Below are positions 24,438 to 33,284 of a DNA stretch of 64,000 bases, piece after piece. Below the pieces are notes generated by a model. It did not search any database. It was not told where the DNA came from and worked only from the letters and a program-made list of their open reading frames with translations. Numbering within the stretch: position 1 is the stretch's first letter; each line of letters starts with the position of its first letter. Source of the DNA: Candidatus Mycobacterium wuenschmannii (lineage in GTDB: Bacteria; Actinomycetota; Actinomycetes; Mycobacteriales; Mycobacteriaceae); the NCBI RefSeq assembly GCF_030252325.1, contig NZ_CP126981.1:558001-622000 (forward strand), read 5' to 3'. Made by a program: the position numbers and the translations under genes.

Positions 24438-24878
24438 TCAGTCGATGTCCATGGCGGCCGACAACGCGGCGTCCACGCTGGCGTCCACCGGCAACAGATC
24501 GCCCAGTCCGCAAGCGCGCACGATCCGAGCCACGACCGGCTGGTTGCTCACCAAGCGCATCTCGACGCCGCGTTCCCGCGAGCGCTCCGCCTCTTCAGCC
24601 AGGGCGGCGTAGGCGCAACAGCCCATGAAGTCCAGCCCGCTGGTGTCGATCACGAGCGGCCCCGGCGGACCCGCGGCCGCGGAAGCCTCGCTCAGCAGGC
24701 GGCGCCAGGTCGCGTCGTTGGACGCATCCAGCTCCCCTCCGGCGTTGACGATCACAGCGGAGCCGTAGCGCTCGGTCGTCGCTCGCAGCGTGCTGCGGGC
24801 TTGAGCCAACGAGGAAATCAGCCGGCTACTCAGCATCAAAGGATGAAAAGATGGGTCGGCCATCAGAAAAGTGCTCAT
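24438..24878 (-). CDS. STAS-domain protein lacking the phospho-serine (Rv2638-like)
   Basis: The 146-residue protein has a C-terminal STAS fold: AVIVNAGGELDASNDATW, PLVIDTSGLDFMGCCAYAAL and VVARIVRACGLGDLLPV. At the position of the usual D-S-x-G phosphosite it has M-G-C-C-A, so no Ser or Thr can be phosphorylated there. Two adjacent cysteines invite redox control instead. The N-terminal 35 residues are an extension (MADPSFHPLMLSSRLISSL). With dedA next to it the order matches Rv2638-Rv2637. It faces the SDR gene tail-to-tail with 2 bp between. Confidence 0.8.
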   Translation of the reverse strand: MSTFLMADPSFHPLMLSSRLISSLAQARSTLRATTERYGSAVIVNAGGELDASNDATWRRLLSEASAAAGPPGPLVIDTSGLDFMGCCAYAALAEEAERSRERGVEMRLVSNQPVVARIVRACGLGDLLPVDASVDAALSAAMDID

Positions 24879-25378
24879 GGTGCTCCTGATCCATAGGCGC
24901 TGAACGCCTCGATATGGATGCCCGCCCTGTAAGCTTAAGACCGACCTCGATTAGTGGATATAACCTTTATAACAGTCGGATATCGATGATGTCCATCCAG
25001 TACCGCCTGAGAATTGCGTGTGGAATGCGGATAAGCGTCAATTTTTGAAGCGAACTTTGCCGGCGAATCACGCGATCGTAATTCCCGAGCGGCGTCGGCG
25101 TCCGGCGTGGTGCGAACAGTGCGCGGGTCGGCGTCAAATGCATCCCCGCGCAATACATTTCACAGCAGGCCGGGGGCCTGCCGCGCAGGTGCCGGTACGG
25201 CTACGGCGGGTTTCGGTTCCGGCGGATCGATTTGCGGCAAACCACGAAACTGACGGTCCGGCAATGTCTGGAATATTTTTGACGGATTGTGGAAAAAATC
25301 AACAATTCTTTGATAAGCGCTCCGACCAGCCTCGACACCCGTCAAAAAGCCGGAAAATGTTGGCGTTGCTAACTATTT
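24879..25378. other. 500-bp AT-richer gap between STAS gene and dedA
   Basis: The section 24930-25040 is clearly richer in A and T than the surroundings (for example GGATATAACCTTTATAACAG at 24955) and probably holds the STAS promoter. From 25345 back to 25160 there is an open minus-strand frame of 61 codons with a TTG start and no ribosome site; it reads like protein (YQRIVDFFHNPSKIFQTLPD, then a Pro-rich end) and may be a gene remnant or a small gene. Confidence 0.4.
25160..25345 (-). CDS. Possible small protein or gene remnant
   Basis: Sixty-one codons run from TTG with no ribosome site. The amino-acid content is protein-like and ends PEPKPAVAVPAPARQAPGLL. The first half uses AT-rich codons unlike the neighbours. 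It could be the 3' end of a decayed gene. Support is weak. Confidence 0.22.
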   Translation of the reverse strand: MTGVEAGRSAYQRIVDFFHNPSKIFQTLPDRQFRGLPQIDPPEPKPAVAVPAPARQAPGLL

Positions 25379-26035
25379 TTACGCCGTGGAAGGATCGGTT
25401 TCCTGGGCGTGCTCGGCTTCAAGATCAGCGATCGCGCGAGATGTCCGCTCGCGCAGCACTATTGCGGCCGTGACGCCGCCCACGAGGGCAACGAGCAACG
25501 CCACCCAGGAAAACCGCGTCAGCCATCGTTCCGCGGCGATGCCCGCGTAATAGACCAGCGCGGTGGTGCCGCCGGCCCAGCACAGCGCACCGGAGACGTT
25601 GGCGAGCAAAAATCTGGCGTACCGCATCTTCAGGGCCCCGGCCAGCGGTCCGGCGAAAATACGTAGTAGCGCGATGAACCGGCCGAAGAACACCGCTCGC
25701 GCGCCCCAGCGCTCGAAGAGTCGTTCGGCGTAGAGAACATGCCCGTGGCCGAAATGGTTCGGGAATCGGCGACCCAGCCGGTCGAACAGCGGCAGGCCGA
25801 GGCGCCGGCCGATCGCGTAGCCGATCGAGTCACCGATCACCGCCCCGACCACCGCGGCCCCGCCCACACCGACCGGATTGACCGCAAGCTCGTGCCGCGA
25901 CGACAGCAGCGCGGCGCTGACCAGAACGATCTCACCGGGTAGCGGAATGCCCAGGCTCTCGACTCCGACGACCGCGCCGACCATGCCGTACACGGCCAGC
26001 GGGGGGACCGACTGCAGCAGCGCATCGACCGTCAT
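25379..26035 (-). CDS. dedA: DedA-family membrane protein
   Basis: The 218-residue polytopic membrane protein has the DedA/VTT domain: GVESLGIPLPGEIVLVSAAL, AVIGDSIGYAIGRRLG, and the conserved FFGRFIALLRIFAGPLAGAL with its two arginines and Gly-rich re-entrant part. DedA proteins are linked to undecaprenyl-phosphate recycling and proton-dependent envelope homeostasis in other bacteria. The length equals that of M. tuberculosis DedA. The start ATG 26035 lies 58 bp from the divergent carboxymuconolactone decarboxylase gene. Confidence 0.92.
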   Translation of the reverse strand: MTVDALLQSVPPLAVYGMVGAVVGVESLGIPLPGEIVLVSAALLSSRHELAVNPVGVGGAAVVGAVIGDSIGYAIGRRLGLPLFDRLGRRFPNHFGHGHVLYAERLFERWGARAVFFGRFIALLRIFAGPLAGALKMRYARFLLANVSGALCWAGGTTALVYYAGIAAERWLTRFSWVALLVALVGGVTAAIVLRERTSRAIADLEAEHAQETDPSTA

Positions 26036-26093
26036 GGGTAAAGAATGCCCGACACCTTCGCCGGATGGGCCACCGCAGGTAACTTTGCCCAAC

Positions 26094-26489
26094 ATGACCG
26101 TAGATCGTTACGACGAGGGCATGGCGGTGCGGCGCGAAGTGCTCGGCGACAGTTATGTCGACCTCGCCAGCGCCAAGACCAACGAATTCACCCGCGACTT
26201 TCAGCGGATCATCACCGAATTCGCTTGGGGCACAGTCTGGACGCGACCGGGCTTGGATCGGCGGAGTCGCTCGATCGTCACCCTGACCGCGCTGATCGCG
26301 CGCGGCCATCACGACGAGCTTGCCCTGCATCTGCGGGGCGCTCTGAACAACGGGCTAACCCCCGATGAGATCAAGGAAGTCTTGCTGCAGGCGGCGGTCT
26401 ACTGTGGGGTCCCGGCCGCGAATGCTGCATTCCGGGTTGCGCAGGATGTACTCACTGAGGTTGAGCAGCAACGAGATTCGACGCCATGA
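26094..26489 (+). CDS. Carboxymuconolactone decarboxylase family protein
   Basis: The 131-residue single CMD domain protein begins MTVDRYDEGMAVRREVLGD. It has FAWGTVWTRPGLDRRSRSIV and the family's core HHDELALHLRGALNNGLTPDEI, then EVLLQAAVYCGVPAANAAF with the cysteine near the end. It resembles PcaC (4-carboxymuconolactone decarboxylase of the protocatechuate pathway), but there are no other pca genes nearby, so the substrate is open. It overlaps the next membrane gene by four bases (ATGA). Confidence 0.85.
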   Translation: MTVDRYDEGMAVRREVLGDSYVDLASAKTNEFTRDFQRIITEFAWGTVWTRPGLDRRSRSIVTLTALIARGHHDELALHLRGALNNGLTPDEIKEVLLQAAVYCGVPAANAAFRVAQDVLTEVEQQRDSTP

Positions 26490-26902
26490 GCGCCGTGGCC
26501 GTGGCGGTCGTCTTCGTCTGGCTCGGTATGGTGCTGGCGATCTCGTTTCTGGAGGCGCCGTTGAAGTTCCGTGCGCCCGGCGTCACGCTGCCGATCGGCC
26601 TGGGCATCGGGCGGCTGGTGTTCCGTGCGCTGAACATCGTCGAGGTCGTGTTCGCGATCGTCATCGCGGCGACCCTGATCGGCGGTCGGCCATCACCTTG
26701 TGTGACGGCGGCGCTGACCGGTGCGATCGTGATCCTCGCCGTCCAGATCATGGGTGTGCGGCCCCGGCTGACCCGCCGCTCCGATCAGGTGCTGGCCGGA
26801 CTCGATGCCCCGCGCTCACACGGGCATCTGGTGTACGTGGCCCTCGAGGTGATCAAGTCGCTCGGATTGATCACGGGCGGGGCTCTTCTACTATGGCGCT
26901 GA
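26486..26902 (+). CDS. Small integral membrane protein
   Basis: The 138-residue protein has four hydrophobic segments (about 3-22, 40-63, 70-88, 112-136) and a conserved-looking FLEAPLKFRAPG loop after the first. It overlaps the CMD gene by ATGA and is followed 1 bp later by the nitronate monooxygenase gene, so the three form an operon. I know similar small membrane proteins in mycobacteria but no function for them. Confidence 0.75.
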   Translation: MSAVAVAVVFVWLGMVLAISFLEAPLKFRAPGVTLPIGLGIGRLVFRALNIVEVVFAIVIAATLIGGRPSPCVTAALTGAIVILAVQIMGVRPRLTRRSDQVLAGLDAPRSHGHLVYVALEVIKSLGLITGGALLLWR

Positions 26903-26903
26903 G

Positions 26904-27863
26904 ATGACGAATTCCAGCTCATTGTCGACGCCCTGGTCCACGGCGATGGGGTTGCGGGTGCCGATCGTCAACGCGCCCATGGGCGGAGTCGCCGGCGGGC
27001 GGTTGGCCGCGGGCGTCAGCGCTGCCGGCGGGCTGGGCATGGTGGGCATGGGGACGGCCGGGTCGACGTCGCTGCTGCACGCCGAACTGCCCCATGTGAC
27101 AGGGGTTTTCGGAATTGGCCTGGTTGACTGGGTGATGCGCAAAGAGGCCGGTCTCTTCGAGGCCGCCCTGGCCGCGAAACCGGTGCTGATCTCGGTCAGC
27201 TTCGGCACCGATCTGTCCTGGGTGAGCCGGGTTCATGACGCCGGAACCGTCGCTGCCACACAGGTTTACAACAGTGACGAGGCCCGTCGGGCGCAGGACG
27301 CCGGCGTCGATCTGCTGGTGGCACGCGGTAGCGAGGGCGGCGGTCACGGCGACGCCACGATCGGCACGCTGCCGTTGCTCGACGCGGTGCTCGACGCCGT
27401 GACGGTGCCGGTGCTGGCTGCGGGTGGAATCGCGTCGGCGCGCAGCCTCGCCGCGGTGCTCGCGGCCGGGGCCAGCGGCGCCTGGCTAGGCACCTGCCTG
27501 TCGGCGTCGGTCGAAGCACTGACCAGTGACGCCGGGCGTGACGCGCTGATCAGGGCCCGCGAGACCGACACCGAAAGCACCCGGGTCTACGACATCGTCC
27601 GGCACCTGCCATGGGCCGAACGCTTTCCGTCACGCGTGCTGCGCAACGACTTCGTCGCCCGCTGGACCGGGCGTGAGGAGGCGCTGGCCGCCGACCCCGA
27701 CGCCGAAGCCGAACTCAACACGGCGATCGCCGCCGACGACCGTCGCGTGGCCGCCGTCGACGCGGGCCAGGGTGTGGGGATGGTCACCGAGGTGACACCC
27801 GTCGGCGAGGTCATCGACCGACTGTGCACCGGCGCGCGCGACCTGCTCGCGGGCTGGGGCTAG
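26904..27863 (+). CDS. Nitronate monooxygenase (2-nitropropane dioxygenase family)
   Basis: The 319-residue FMN-binding TIM barrel has the N-terminal VPIVNAPMGGVAGGRLAAGV typical of the family, the substrate/FMN block LLVARGSEGGGHGD with the catalytic-type His, and PVLAAGGIASARSLAAVLAAG as the phosphate-binding motif. Such enzymes oxidise propionate-3-nitronate or act as enoyl reductase-like flavoproteins. It is the third gene of the CMD-membrane-NMO run, and its stop overlaps the convergent DUF1990 gene by four bases. Confidence 0.87.
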   Translation: MTNSSSLSTPWSTAMGLRVPIVNAPMGGVAGGRLAAGVSAAGGLGMVGMGTAGSTSLLHAELPHVTGVFGIGLVDWVMRKEAGLFEAALAAKPVLISVSFGTDLSWVSRVHDAGTVAATQVYNSDEARRAQDAGVDLLVARGSEGGGHGDATIGTLPLLDAVLDAVTVPVLAAGGIASARSLAAVLAAGASGAWLGTCLSASVEALTSDAGRDALIRARETDTESTRVYDIVRHLPWAERFPSRVLRNDFVARWTGREEALAADPDAEAELNTAIAADDRRVAAVDAGQGVGMVTEVTPVGEVIDRLCTGARDLLAGWG

Positions 27864-28360
27864 ACCGCCCGCACGTAGCGCTTGTTCATCACCCGCTGCA
27901 GCAACGACGTGAACGGCCCGCCGGCTCTAGCCCACCAGGTACCCGGCCGGGAGAACGCCGAGACCTCGGCGAACACCGCGGACGTGACGGGGTCATGACG
28001 CACGACAAAGCGCTCCTCGCCGACCTCGGGATGACCGGGCAACGTGCCGTAGGCGAATCCGCGGACGTGCGGTTCGTCGACGACGTAGACAACCCGGCAC
28101 GGGGCTTTGAAGAGCCGGAAAAGTTTCACCACCACGAGCGTGCCTGCCTCGATGCGTTCGCTGCTCGTCTCGACGCCCAGCCCGGAACCGCGCTGCATGC
28201 CCCAGTGCATCACCGCGTCGGCGGCCTCTTCGAAGCGGAGCTGACCCATGCCGATGTGGGCGGAGTAGCCCATGTGCTTGTAGCCCGGGGGAAAGGGCCC
28301 TGCGGTCGCGCCGACTTCTGGATAGGTGAATGGCAACTGCGCAATCGTCTGCAAATCCAC
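27860..28360 (-). CDS. DUF1990 family protein
   Basis: The 166-residue protein begins MDLQTIAQLPFTYPEVGATA. DUF1990 members share the FTYPEVGAT start, the GxG(L/V)GVE part and the end EERFVVRHDPVTSAVFAEVS with AFSRPGTWWARAGGP. No catalytic role is known. It starts 59 bp from the divergent aldo/keto reductase. Confidence 0.85.
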   Translation of the reverse strand: MDLQTIAQLPFTYPEVGATAGPFPPGYKHMGYSAHIGMGQLRFEEAADAVMHWGMQRGSGLGVETSSERIEAGTLVVVKLFRLFKAPCRVVYVVDEPHVRGFAYGTLPGHPEVGEERFVVRHDPVTSAVFAEVSAFSRPGTWWARAGGPFTSLLQRVMNKRYVRAV

Positions 28361-28419
28361 CGACTCAGCTTGCCACGCGGACGTGGCCGGGTTGTGCGGG
28401 CAGGCGTACGGTCGGCGGA

Positions 28420-29298
28420 GTGACTACCCAAGCCCCCGCTCAGGCATCCGGAACATTCACTCTCGGCGGCGATCTCGCGATCAACCGCCTCGGCTACGGC
28501 GCGATGCGCCTCACCGGTAAGGGCGTGTGGGGCCCGCCTGCTGACCGCGACGAAGCCATCCGCGTGCTGCGCCGCGCGGCCGAGTTGGGCGTCAACTTCA
28601 TCGACACCGCGAACTCCTACGGCCCGTATTTCGCCGAGGAGATCATCCGTGAGGCCCTGCATCCCTACGACGGCTTGGTGATCGCCACGAAGGCGGGGCT
28701 GCTGCGCACCGGGCCGGACGTGTGGATCCCGCTGGGCTTCCCGTCGTACCTGCGTCAGGAGTGCGAGCTCAGCCTGCGCCGACTCGGCGTCGACACCATC
28801 GATCTGTTCCAGCTGCACCGCATCGACGACAAGTTCCCGCTCGAGGATCAGGTCGGTGAGCTGGTCAAGCTGCAGGAAGAGGGCAAGATCCGGCATATCG
28901 GGCTGTCCGAGATCGACGTCGATCAGCTGCACGCCGCGCAGAAGGTCGCGACCATCGTCTCGGTGCAGAACCTGTACAACCTGAACACCCGCAACGCCGA
29001 GGAGCTGCTCGACGAGTCGACCAAGCAGGGGATCGGCTTCATCCCGTGGTTTCCGCTGGCCGCCGGCCCGCTCGCCGCCGCCGACGGCCCGCTGGCGCGG
29101 ATGGGCGCCGAGCACGGCCACGCGAAGCCGTCGCAGCTGGCGCTGGCCTGGCTGCTGAAGCGGTCGCCGGTGGTGCTTCCGATCCCGGGCACGTCGAGCG
29201 TCGAGCACTTGGAGGAGAACGTTGCCGCCGCCGAGATCGAACTGACCGATGCGGAGTTCGACAAGCTCAGTGAACTCGGCAAGGGGAACGCCGCCTAA
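28420..29298 (+). CDS. Aldo/keto reductase
   Basis: The 292-residue protein is a TIM-barrel NADPH oxidoreductase. The catalytic tetrad is visible: Asp and Tyr in NFIDTANSYGP, Lys in LVIATKAG, His in DLFQLHRID. The C-terminal VLPIPGTSSVEHLEENV binds the NADPH adenine phosphate. GTG 28420 is chosen as the first start that gives the family's N-terminus (TFTLGGDLAINRLGYGAM). The substrate is unknown. Confidence 0.9.
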   Translation: MTTQAPAQASGTFTLGGDLAINRLGYGAMRLTGKGVWGPPADRDEAIRVLRRAAELGVNFIDTANSYGPYFAEEIIREALHPYDGLVIATKAGLLRTGPDVWIPLGFPSYLRQECELSLRRLGVDTIDLFQLHRIDDKFPLEDQVGELVKLQEEGKIRHIGLSEIDVDQLHAAQKVATIVSVQNLYNLNTRNAEELLDESTKQGIGFIPWFPLAAGPLAAADGPLARMGAEHGHAKPSQLALAWLLKRSPVVLPIPGTSSVEHLEENVAAAEIELTDAEFDKLSELGKGNAA

Positions 29299-29330
29299 GG
29301 CCCGTCGACGCCGCGCAATACGGTGTTCGG

Positions 29331-29954
29331 GTGGCACCTCGTGACGCGTGGCATCCCGGCGGCGGGTTCAACCCGCCCGACCCCAGCACGCAAGGCGGAC
29401 CGGATTACGGACGCTTCATCGATGGCGTTCGCACGCTGCAGGACCACGCCCGCGCGGTCGACGCGCCCGATCAGGTGATCACCGAGGCCGCCGACCTGCT
29501 CGACAAGCTGTCGGCGCTGCTCACCCCGTTCGACGCCGACGAGTGGAGTTCGCCGTCGGGCCGGCGGATGGACCTGCCGGTGCGCGGCAACATCCTGACC
29601 GTCCCGATGAACGCCCACAAGACCGACGACGGCCGCATCGAGGGGTGGGCGCGGTTCGCGCGGTTTCACCTGGGCCGCAATGGCGCCGTACACGGCGGCT
29701 GCCTCGGCATGCTGTTCGACACCGTGCTGGGGCTGACGTCGTCTGTGCTCACCGGTGGGCCGCGGCAACGCACCGCCTATCTGCACATCAACTATCGCCA
29801 GATCGTGCCGATCGAAAAGAAGCTGCAGATAGATGCGCGGGTCGACAGGGTGGAGGGTCGCAAGGTCTTCGTCTCCGGGCGCCTGTGCGACGGCGAGACC
29901 GTTCTCACTGACGCCGAGGCGTTGTTCGTCCTTCTGAAACCGGGTCAGCCTTAA
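29331..29954 (+). CDS. PaaI-type hotdog thioesterase
   Basis: The 207-residue protein has a C-terminal hotdog fold: FHLGRNGAVHGGCLGMLFDT carries the HGG-type active-site helix and LHINYRQIVPIEKKLQIDAR the next strand. The N-terminal ~70 residues are an extension beginning MAPRDAWHPGGGFNPPDPST. This fits acyl-CoA thioesterases of the PaaI/THEM4 group. It is 32 bp after the aldo/keto reductase and 66 bp before thrS on the same strand. Confidence 0.8.
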   Translation: MAPRDAWHPGGGFNPPDPSTQGGPDYGRFIDGVRTLQDHARAVDAPDQVITEAADLLDKLSALLTPFDADEWSSPSGRRMDLPVRGNILTVPMNAHKTDDGRIEGWARFARFHLGRNGAVHGGCLGMLFDTVLGLTSSVLTGGPRQRTAYLHINYRQIVPIEKKLQIDARVDRVEGRKVFVSGRLCDGETVLTDAEALFVLLKPGQP

Positions 29955-29993
29955 GGCTGCAACCCTCGGGCGATACCCCTCCCGATAGCATGG

Positions 29994-30015
29994 TCGGGTC
30001 CGTTTGTAGACCCGA
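29994..30015 (+). promoter_or_regulatory. Leader hairpin directly before thrS
   Basis: A perfect 7-bp stem, TCGGGTC-N8-GACCCGA, ends 5 bases before the thrS ATG, with a TAGCAT -10-like hexamer about ten bases before it. There is no purine-rich ribosome site between hairpin and ATG. It is too short for a T-box; it might act as a translational control element. Confidence 0.35.
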
Positions 30016-30020
30016 AAGCC

Positions 30021-32090
30021 ATGGAGACCGCGTCGATGACCGCCCTCGCACACCCCGTTCCGGCACCCCCGATCCGGGTGGCTGCCGGGACGACCGCGGC
30101 GGCCGCGGTCCGCGAGGCCGGGCTGCCGGGCCGTGGTGCGGCCGACGCGATCGTGGTGGTGCGCGACGCCGACGGCGCCCTGCGTGACTTGAGCTGGGCT
30201 CCCGACACCGATGCCGACGTCATCCCGGTCGCCGCCGACACCGACGACGGGCGCAGCGTGATCCGGCACTCGGCTGCCCATGTGCTGGCTCAGGCCGTGC
30301 AGGATCTGTATCCGCACGCCAAGCTCGGCATCGGCCCGCCGATCACCGACGGCTTCTATTACGACTTCGCGGTCGAAGAGCCGTTCACCCCAAAGGATCT
30401 CGACAAGCTGGAAAAGCGGATGCGCCAGATCGTCAAGGAGGGGCAGCTGTTCGACCGGCGGGTCTACGAGTCGAAGGACGCGGCGCGCGCCGAGTTGGCG
30501 GGGGAGCCGTTCAAGCTCGAACTGGTCGACGACAAGTCCGGCGACCCCGACGTAATGGAAGTCGGCGGCGACGAGCTCACCGCCTACGACAACCTGAATC
30601 CCCGTACCCGCGAACGGGTGTGGGGTGACCTGTGCCGCGGACCGCACATCCCGACCACCAAGCACATCCCGGCATTCAAGCTCACTCGCAGCTCGGCCGC
30701 GTACTGGCGGGGCGACCAGAACAATGCCAGCCTGCAGCGCATCTACGGCACCGCGTGGGAATCGCAGGAGGCACTGGACCGCCACCTGGAATTGCTGGCG
30801 GAGGCCCAGAAGCGCGACCACCGCAAGCTGGGTGTCGAGCTGGACCTGTTCAGCTTTCCCGACGAAATCGGTTCGGGCCTGGCGGTTTTCCATCCCAAGG
30901 GCGGCATCATCCGGCGTGAGCTGGAGGAGTACTCGCGGCGCAAGCACGAGCAGGCCGGCTACGAGTTCGTCAACACCCCGCACATCACCAAGGAACATCT
31001 GTACGTCACGTCGGGCCACCTCGAGTGGTACGCCGACGGCATGTATCCGCCGATGCATCTCGACGCGGAGTTCAACGAAGACGGCACCGTGCGTAAGCCC
31101 GGCCAGGATTACTACCTGAAGCCGATGAACTGCCCGATGCATCACCTGATCTACCGGTCGCGGGGACGGTCGTATCGCGAACTTCCGTTGCGGCTCTTCG
31201 AGTTCGGCAGCGTCTACCGCTACGAGAAGTCCGGTGTGATCCACGGCCTGACCCGGGTGCGCGGCATGACCCAGGACGACGCGCACATCTACTGCACCCG
31301 CGAGCAGATGCGCGAGGAGCTCACCTCCGTGCTGAAGTTCGTGCTCGACCTGTTGGCCGACTACGGGCTCAACGACTATTACCTGGAGCTGTCCACCAAG
31401 GATCCCGAGAAGTACGTCGGCTCAGACGAACTCTGGGATGAGGCGACCGACATCCTGCGCGAGGTCGGCGAGGCCTCCGGGCTGCAACTGGTGCCCGACC
31501 CGGGCGGCGCCGCGTTCTACGGGCCGAAGATCTCGGTGCAGGTCAAGGATGCCCTGGGCCGCAGCTGGCAGATGTCGACCATTCAGCTCGACTTCAACAT
31601 GCCCGACCGGTTCGAGCTGGAGTACACCGCAGCCGACGGCTCCCGGCAACGTCCGGTGCTGATCCACCGCGCGCTGTTCGGGTCGATCGAGCGGTTCTTC
31701 GGCATCCTCACCGAGCACTACGCCGGTGCCTTCCCGGCGTGGCTGGCGCCGGTGCAGGTGGTCGGCATCCCCGTCGCCGACGGTCACGTTCCTTACCTGG
31801 AAGACATTGCCGCACAGCTGAAGTCGCAGGGTATCCGGGCCGACGTGGATGCCAGCGACGACCGGATGGCCAAGAAGATCGTCAACCACACCAACCAGCG
31901 GGTGCCGTTCATGCTGCTGGCAGGCGACCGTGACGTGGAGGCCGGGGCGGTCAGCTTCCGGTTCGGCGACCGCACCCAGATCAACGGCGTTCCCCGCGAC
32001 GAGGCGGTGGCCGTCATCAAGCGGTGGATCGCCGATCGCGAAAACGACGTTCCCACAGCCGATTTGGTCAAGGTGAGTTCTCATGGCTGA
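30021..32090 (+). CDS. thrS: Threonyl-tRNA synthetase
   Basis: The 689-residue class II synthetase has an N-terminal TGS domain, an editing-like second domain ([20 protein letters not shown]), the catalytic core with zinc-binding MNCPMHH, motif 2 [14 protein letters not shown] and [15 protein letters not shown], motif 3 [18 protein letters not shown], and the C-terminal anticodon-binding domain. Full length. The start METASM is given; a second ATG lies at 30036. Its stop overlaps the HIT gene start by eight bases, so it heads the phosphatidylinositol mannoside operon. Confidence 0.97.
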   Translation: METASMTALAHPVPAPPIRVAAGTTAAAAVREAGLPGRGAADAIVVVRDADGALRDLSWAPDTDADVIPVAADTDDGRSVIRHSAAHVLAQAVQDLYPHAKLGIGPPITDGFYYDFAVEEPFTPKDLDKLEKRMRQIVKEGQLFDRRVYESKDAARAELAGEPFKLELVDDKSGDPDVMEVGGDELTAYDNLNPRTRERVWGDLCRGPHIPTTKHIPAFKLTRSSAAYWRGDQNNASLQRIYGTAWESQEALDRHLELLAEAQKRDHRKLGVELDLFSFPDEIGSGLAVFHPKGGIIRRELEEYSRRKHEQAGYEFVNTPHITKEHLYVTSGHLEWYADGMYPPMHLDAEFNEDGTVRKPGQDYYLKPMNCPMHHLIYRSRGRSYRELPLRLFEFGSVYRYEKSGVIHGLTRVRGMTQDDAHIYCTREQMREELTSVLKFVLDLLADYGLNDYYLELSTKDPEKYVGSDELWDEATDILREVGEASGLQLVPDPGGAAFYGPKISVQVKDALGRSWQMSTIQLDFNMPDRFELEYTAADGSRQRPVLIHRALFGSIERFFGILTEHYAGAFPAWLAPVQVVGIPVADGHVPYLEDIAAQLKSQGIRADVDASDDRMAKKIVNHTNQRVPFMLLAGDRDVEAGAVSFRFGDRTQINGVPRDEAVAVIKRWIADRENDVPTADLVKVSSHG

Positions 32091-32631
32091 CGACTCGATC
32101 GTCGACCGGGGCGCCGGCGAGGCCGATCACCTGCAGCGGCTGTGGACCCCGTACCGGATGAGCTACCTCGCCGAGGGTCCGCTCAAGCAGGACAACGACA
32201 ACAAGGAACAACCCTTCACCGACATCCCGCAACTGTCGGACGAGGACGGTCTGGTCGTTGCCCGCGGCGAACTGGTCTACGCGGTGCTGAACCTGTACCC
32301 GTACAACCCCGGCCACCTGATGGTGGTGCCGTATCGACGCTTCTCCGAAATCGAAGACCTGACCGAAGCGGAGAGCGCCGAGCTGATGGCGTTCATCCAG
32401 AAGGCAATTCGCGTCATCAAGAACGTCTCGCGGCCGCATGGTTTCAACGTCGGAGTCAACCTGGGGCACTCGGCGGGCGGTTCGTTGGCGGAACACCTGC
32501 ACGTGCACGTGGTGCCGCGGTGGGGCGGCGACGCCAACTTCATTACGATCATCGGCGACTCGAAAGTGATTCCGCAGCTGTTGCGCGACACCCGCCAGTT
32601 GCTGGCGACGGAGTGGGCCAAGCAGTCGTGA
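32083..32631 (+). CDS. HIT-family Ap4A phosphorylase-like protein
   Basis: The 182-residue protein has the HIT triad [10 protein letters not shown] near residue 147 and the [14 protein letters not shown] and [13 protein letters not shown] blocks. The M. tuberculosis homologue Rv2613c is reported as a diadenosine tetraphosphate phosphorylase. The gene overlaps thrS by eight bases and pgsA1 by a GTGA junction. Since ThrRS is a source of Ap4A in many bacteria, placing an Ap4A-splitting enzyme next to it makes biochemical sense; that link is inference. Confidence 0.88.
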   Translation: MADDSIVDRGAGEADHLQRLWTPYRMSYLAEGPLKQDNDNKEQPFTDIPQLSDEDGLVVARGELVYAVLNLYPYNPGHLMVVPYRRFSEIEDLTEAESAELMAFIQKAIRVIKNVSRPHGFNVGVNLGHSAGGSLAEHLHVHVVPRWGGDANFITIIGDSKVIPQLLRDTRQLLATEWAKQS

Positions 32632-33284
32632 GCAGACTGTTGTCCCGCGAGGGCGTCGCACGGGCCACCGGCCCGGTGGCGCGGGCGTTCCTGCGCGCGG
32701 GTTTCACAGCGGACGGCGTGACGATCATCGCGACAGCGGCGGCGGTGCTGGCCGCGCTGACTCTGTTCCCCATCGGGCGGCTGTTCGCCGGGACCATGGT
32801 GATCTGGTTCTTCGTCATGTTCGACATGGTCGACGGTGCGATGGCGCGAGAAAGCGGCGGTGGCACGCGATTTGGCGCGGTCCTCGACGCGACCTGCGAC
32901 CGGATCAGCGACGGCGCGGTGTTCTGCGGGCTGGCGTGGTGGGCCGCCTTCGGTCTAGGAAGCCGGCCGCTGGTGGTGGCGTTGTTGATCTGTCTGGTGA
33001 CATCGCAGGTGATCTCGTACATCAAAGCGCGCGCCGAGGCCAGTGGGCTACGCGGCGACGGTGGCCTCATCGAACGACCGGAACGCCTGATCATCGTCTT
33101 GGTCGGAGCGGGTCTCTCCGATCTGCCGTTCTTCCCGCTGCCGTGGGCGTTGCCGATCGCGGCGTGGGCCCTGGCCGCGGCCAGCATGGCCACCTGTGCC
33201 CAGCGGTTACACACCGTGCGGCACTCGAGTGGCGCCGCGACTCCGCTGCCGCCGCCGGGGAAGTCGGGCGAGGCTGAGCCGTGA
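32628..33284 (+). CDS. pgsA1: Phosphatidylinositol (phosphate) synthase PgsA1
   Basis: The 218-residue CDP-alcohol phosphatidyltransferase has five or six membrane helices. The signature D-x2-DG-x2-AR-x8-G-x3-D-x3-D is complete, starting DMVDGAMARESGGG and ending LDATCD. It transfers inositol-1-phosphate from the nucleotide-activated donor side to CDP-diacylglycerol for phosphatidylinositol. The GTG start overlaps the HIT stop (GTGA). An inositol-phosphate-specific role follows from close likeness to M. tuberculosis PgsA1 (Rv2612c). Confidence 0.95.
   Translation: MSRLLSREGVARATGPVARAFLRAGFTADGVTIIATAAAVLAALTLFPIGRLFAGTMVIWFFVMFDMVDGAMARESGGGTRFGAVLDATCDRISDGAVFCGLAWWAAFGLGSRPLVVALLICLVTSQVISYIKARAEASGLRGDGGLIERPERLIIVLVGAGLSDLPFFPLPWALPIAAWALAAASMATCAQRLHTVRHSSGAATPLPPPGKSGEAEP

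Noticed and set aside
29955..30020. T-box riboswitch before thrS
   Set aside because: The leader is too short and lacks a specifier loop and T-box sequence; only a 7-bp hairpin is present.
29295..31286. 663-codon minus-strand frame opposite thrS
   Set aside because: It is antisense to a clear threonyl-tRNA synthetase and has no family likeness.
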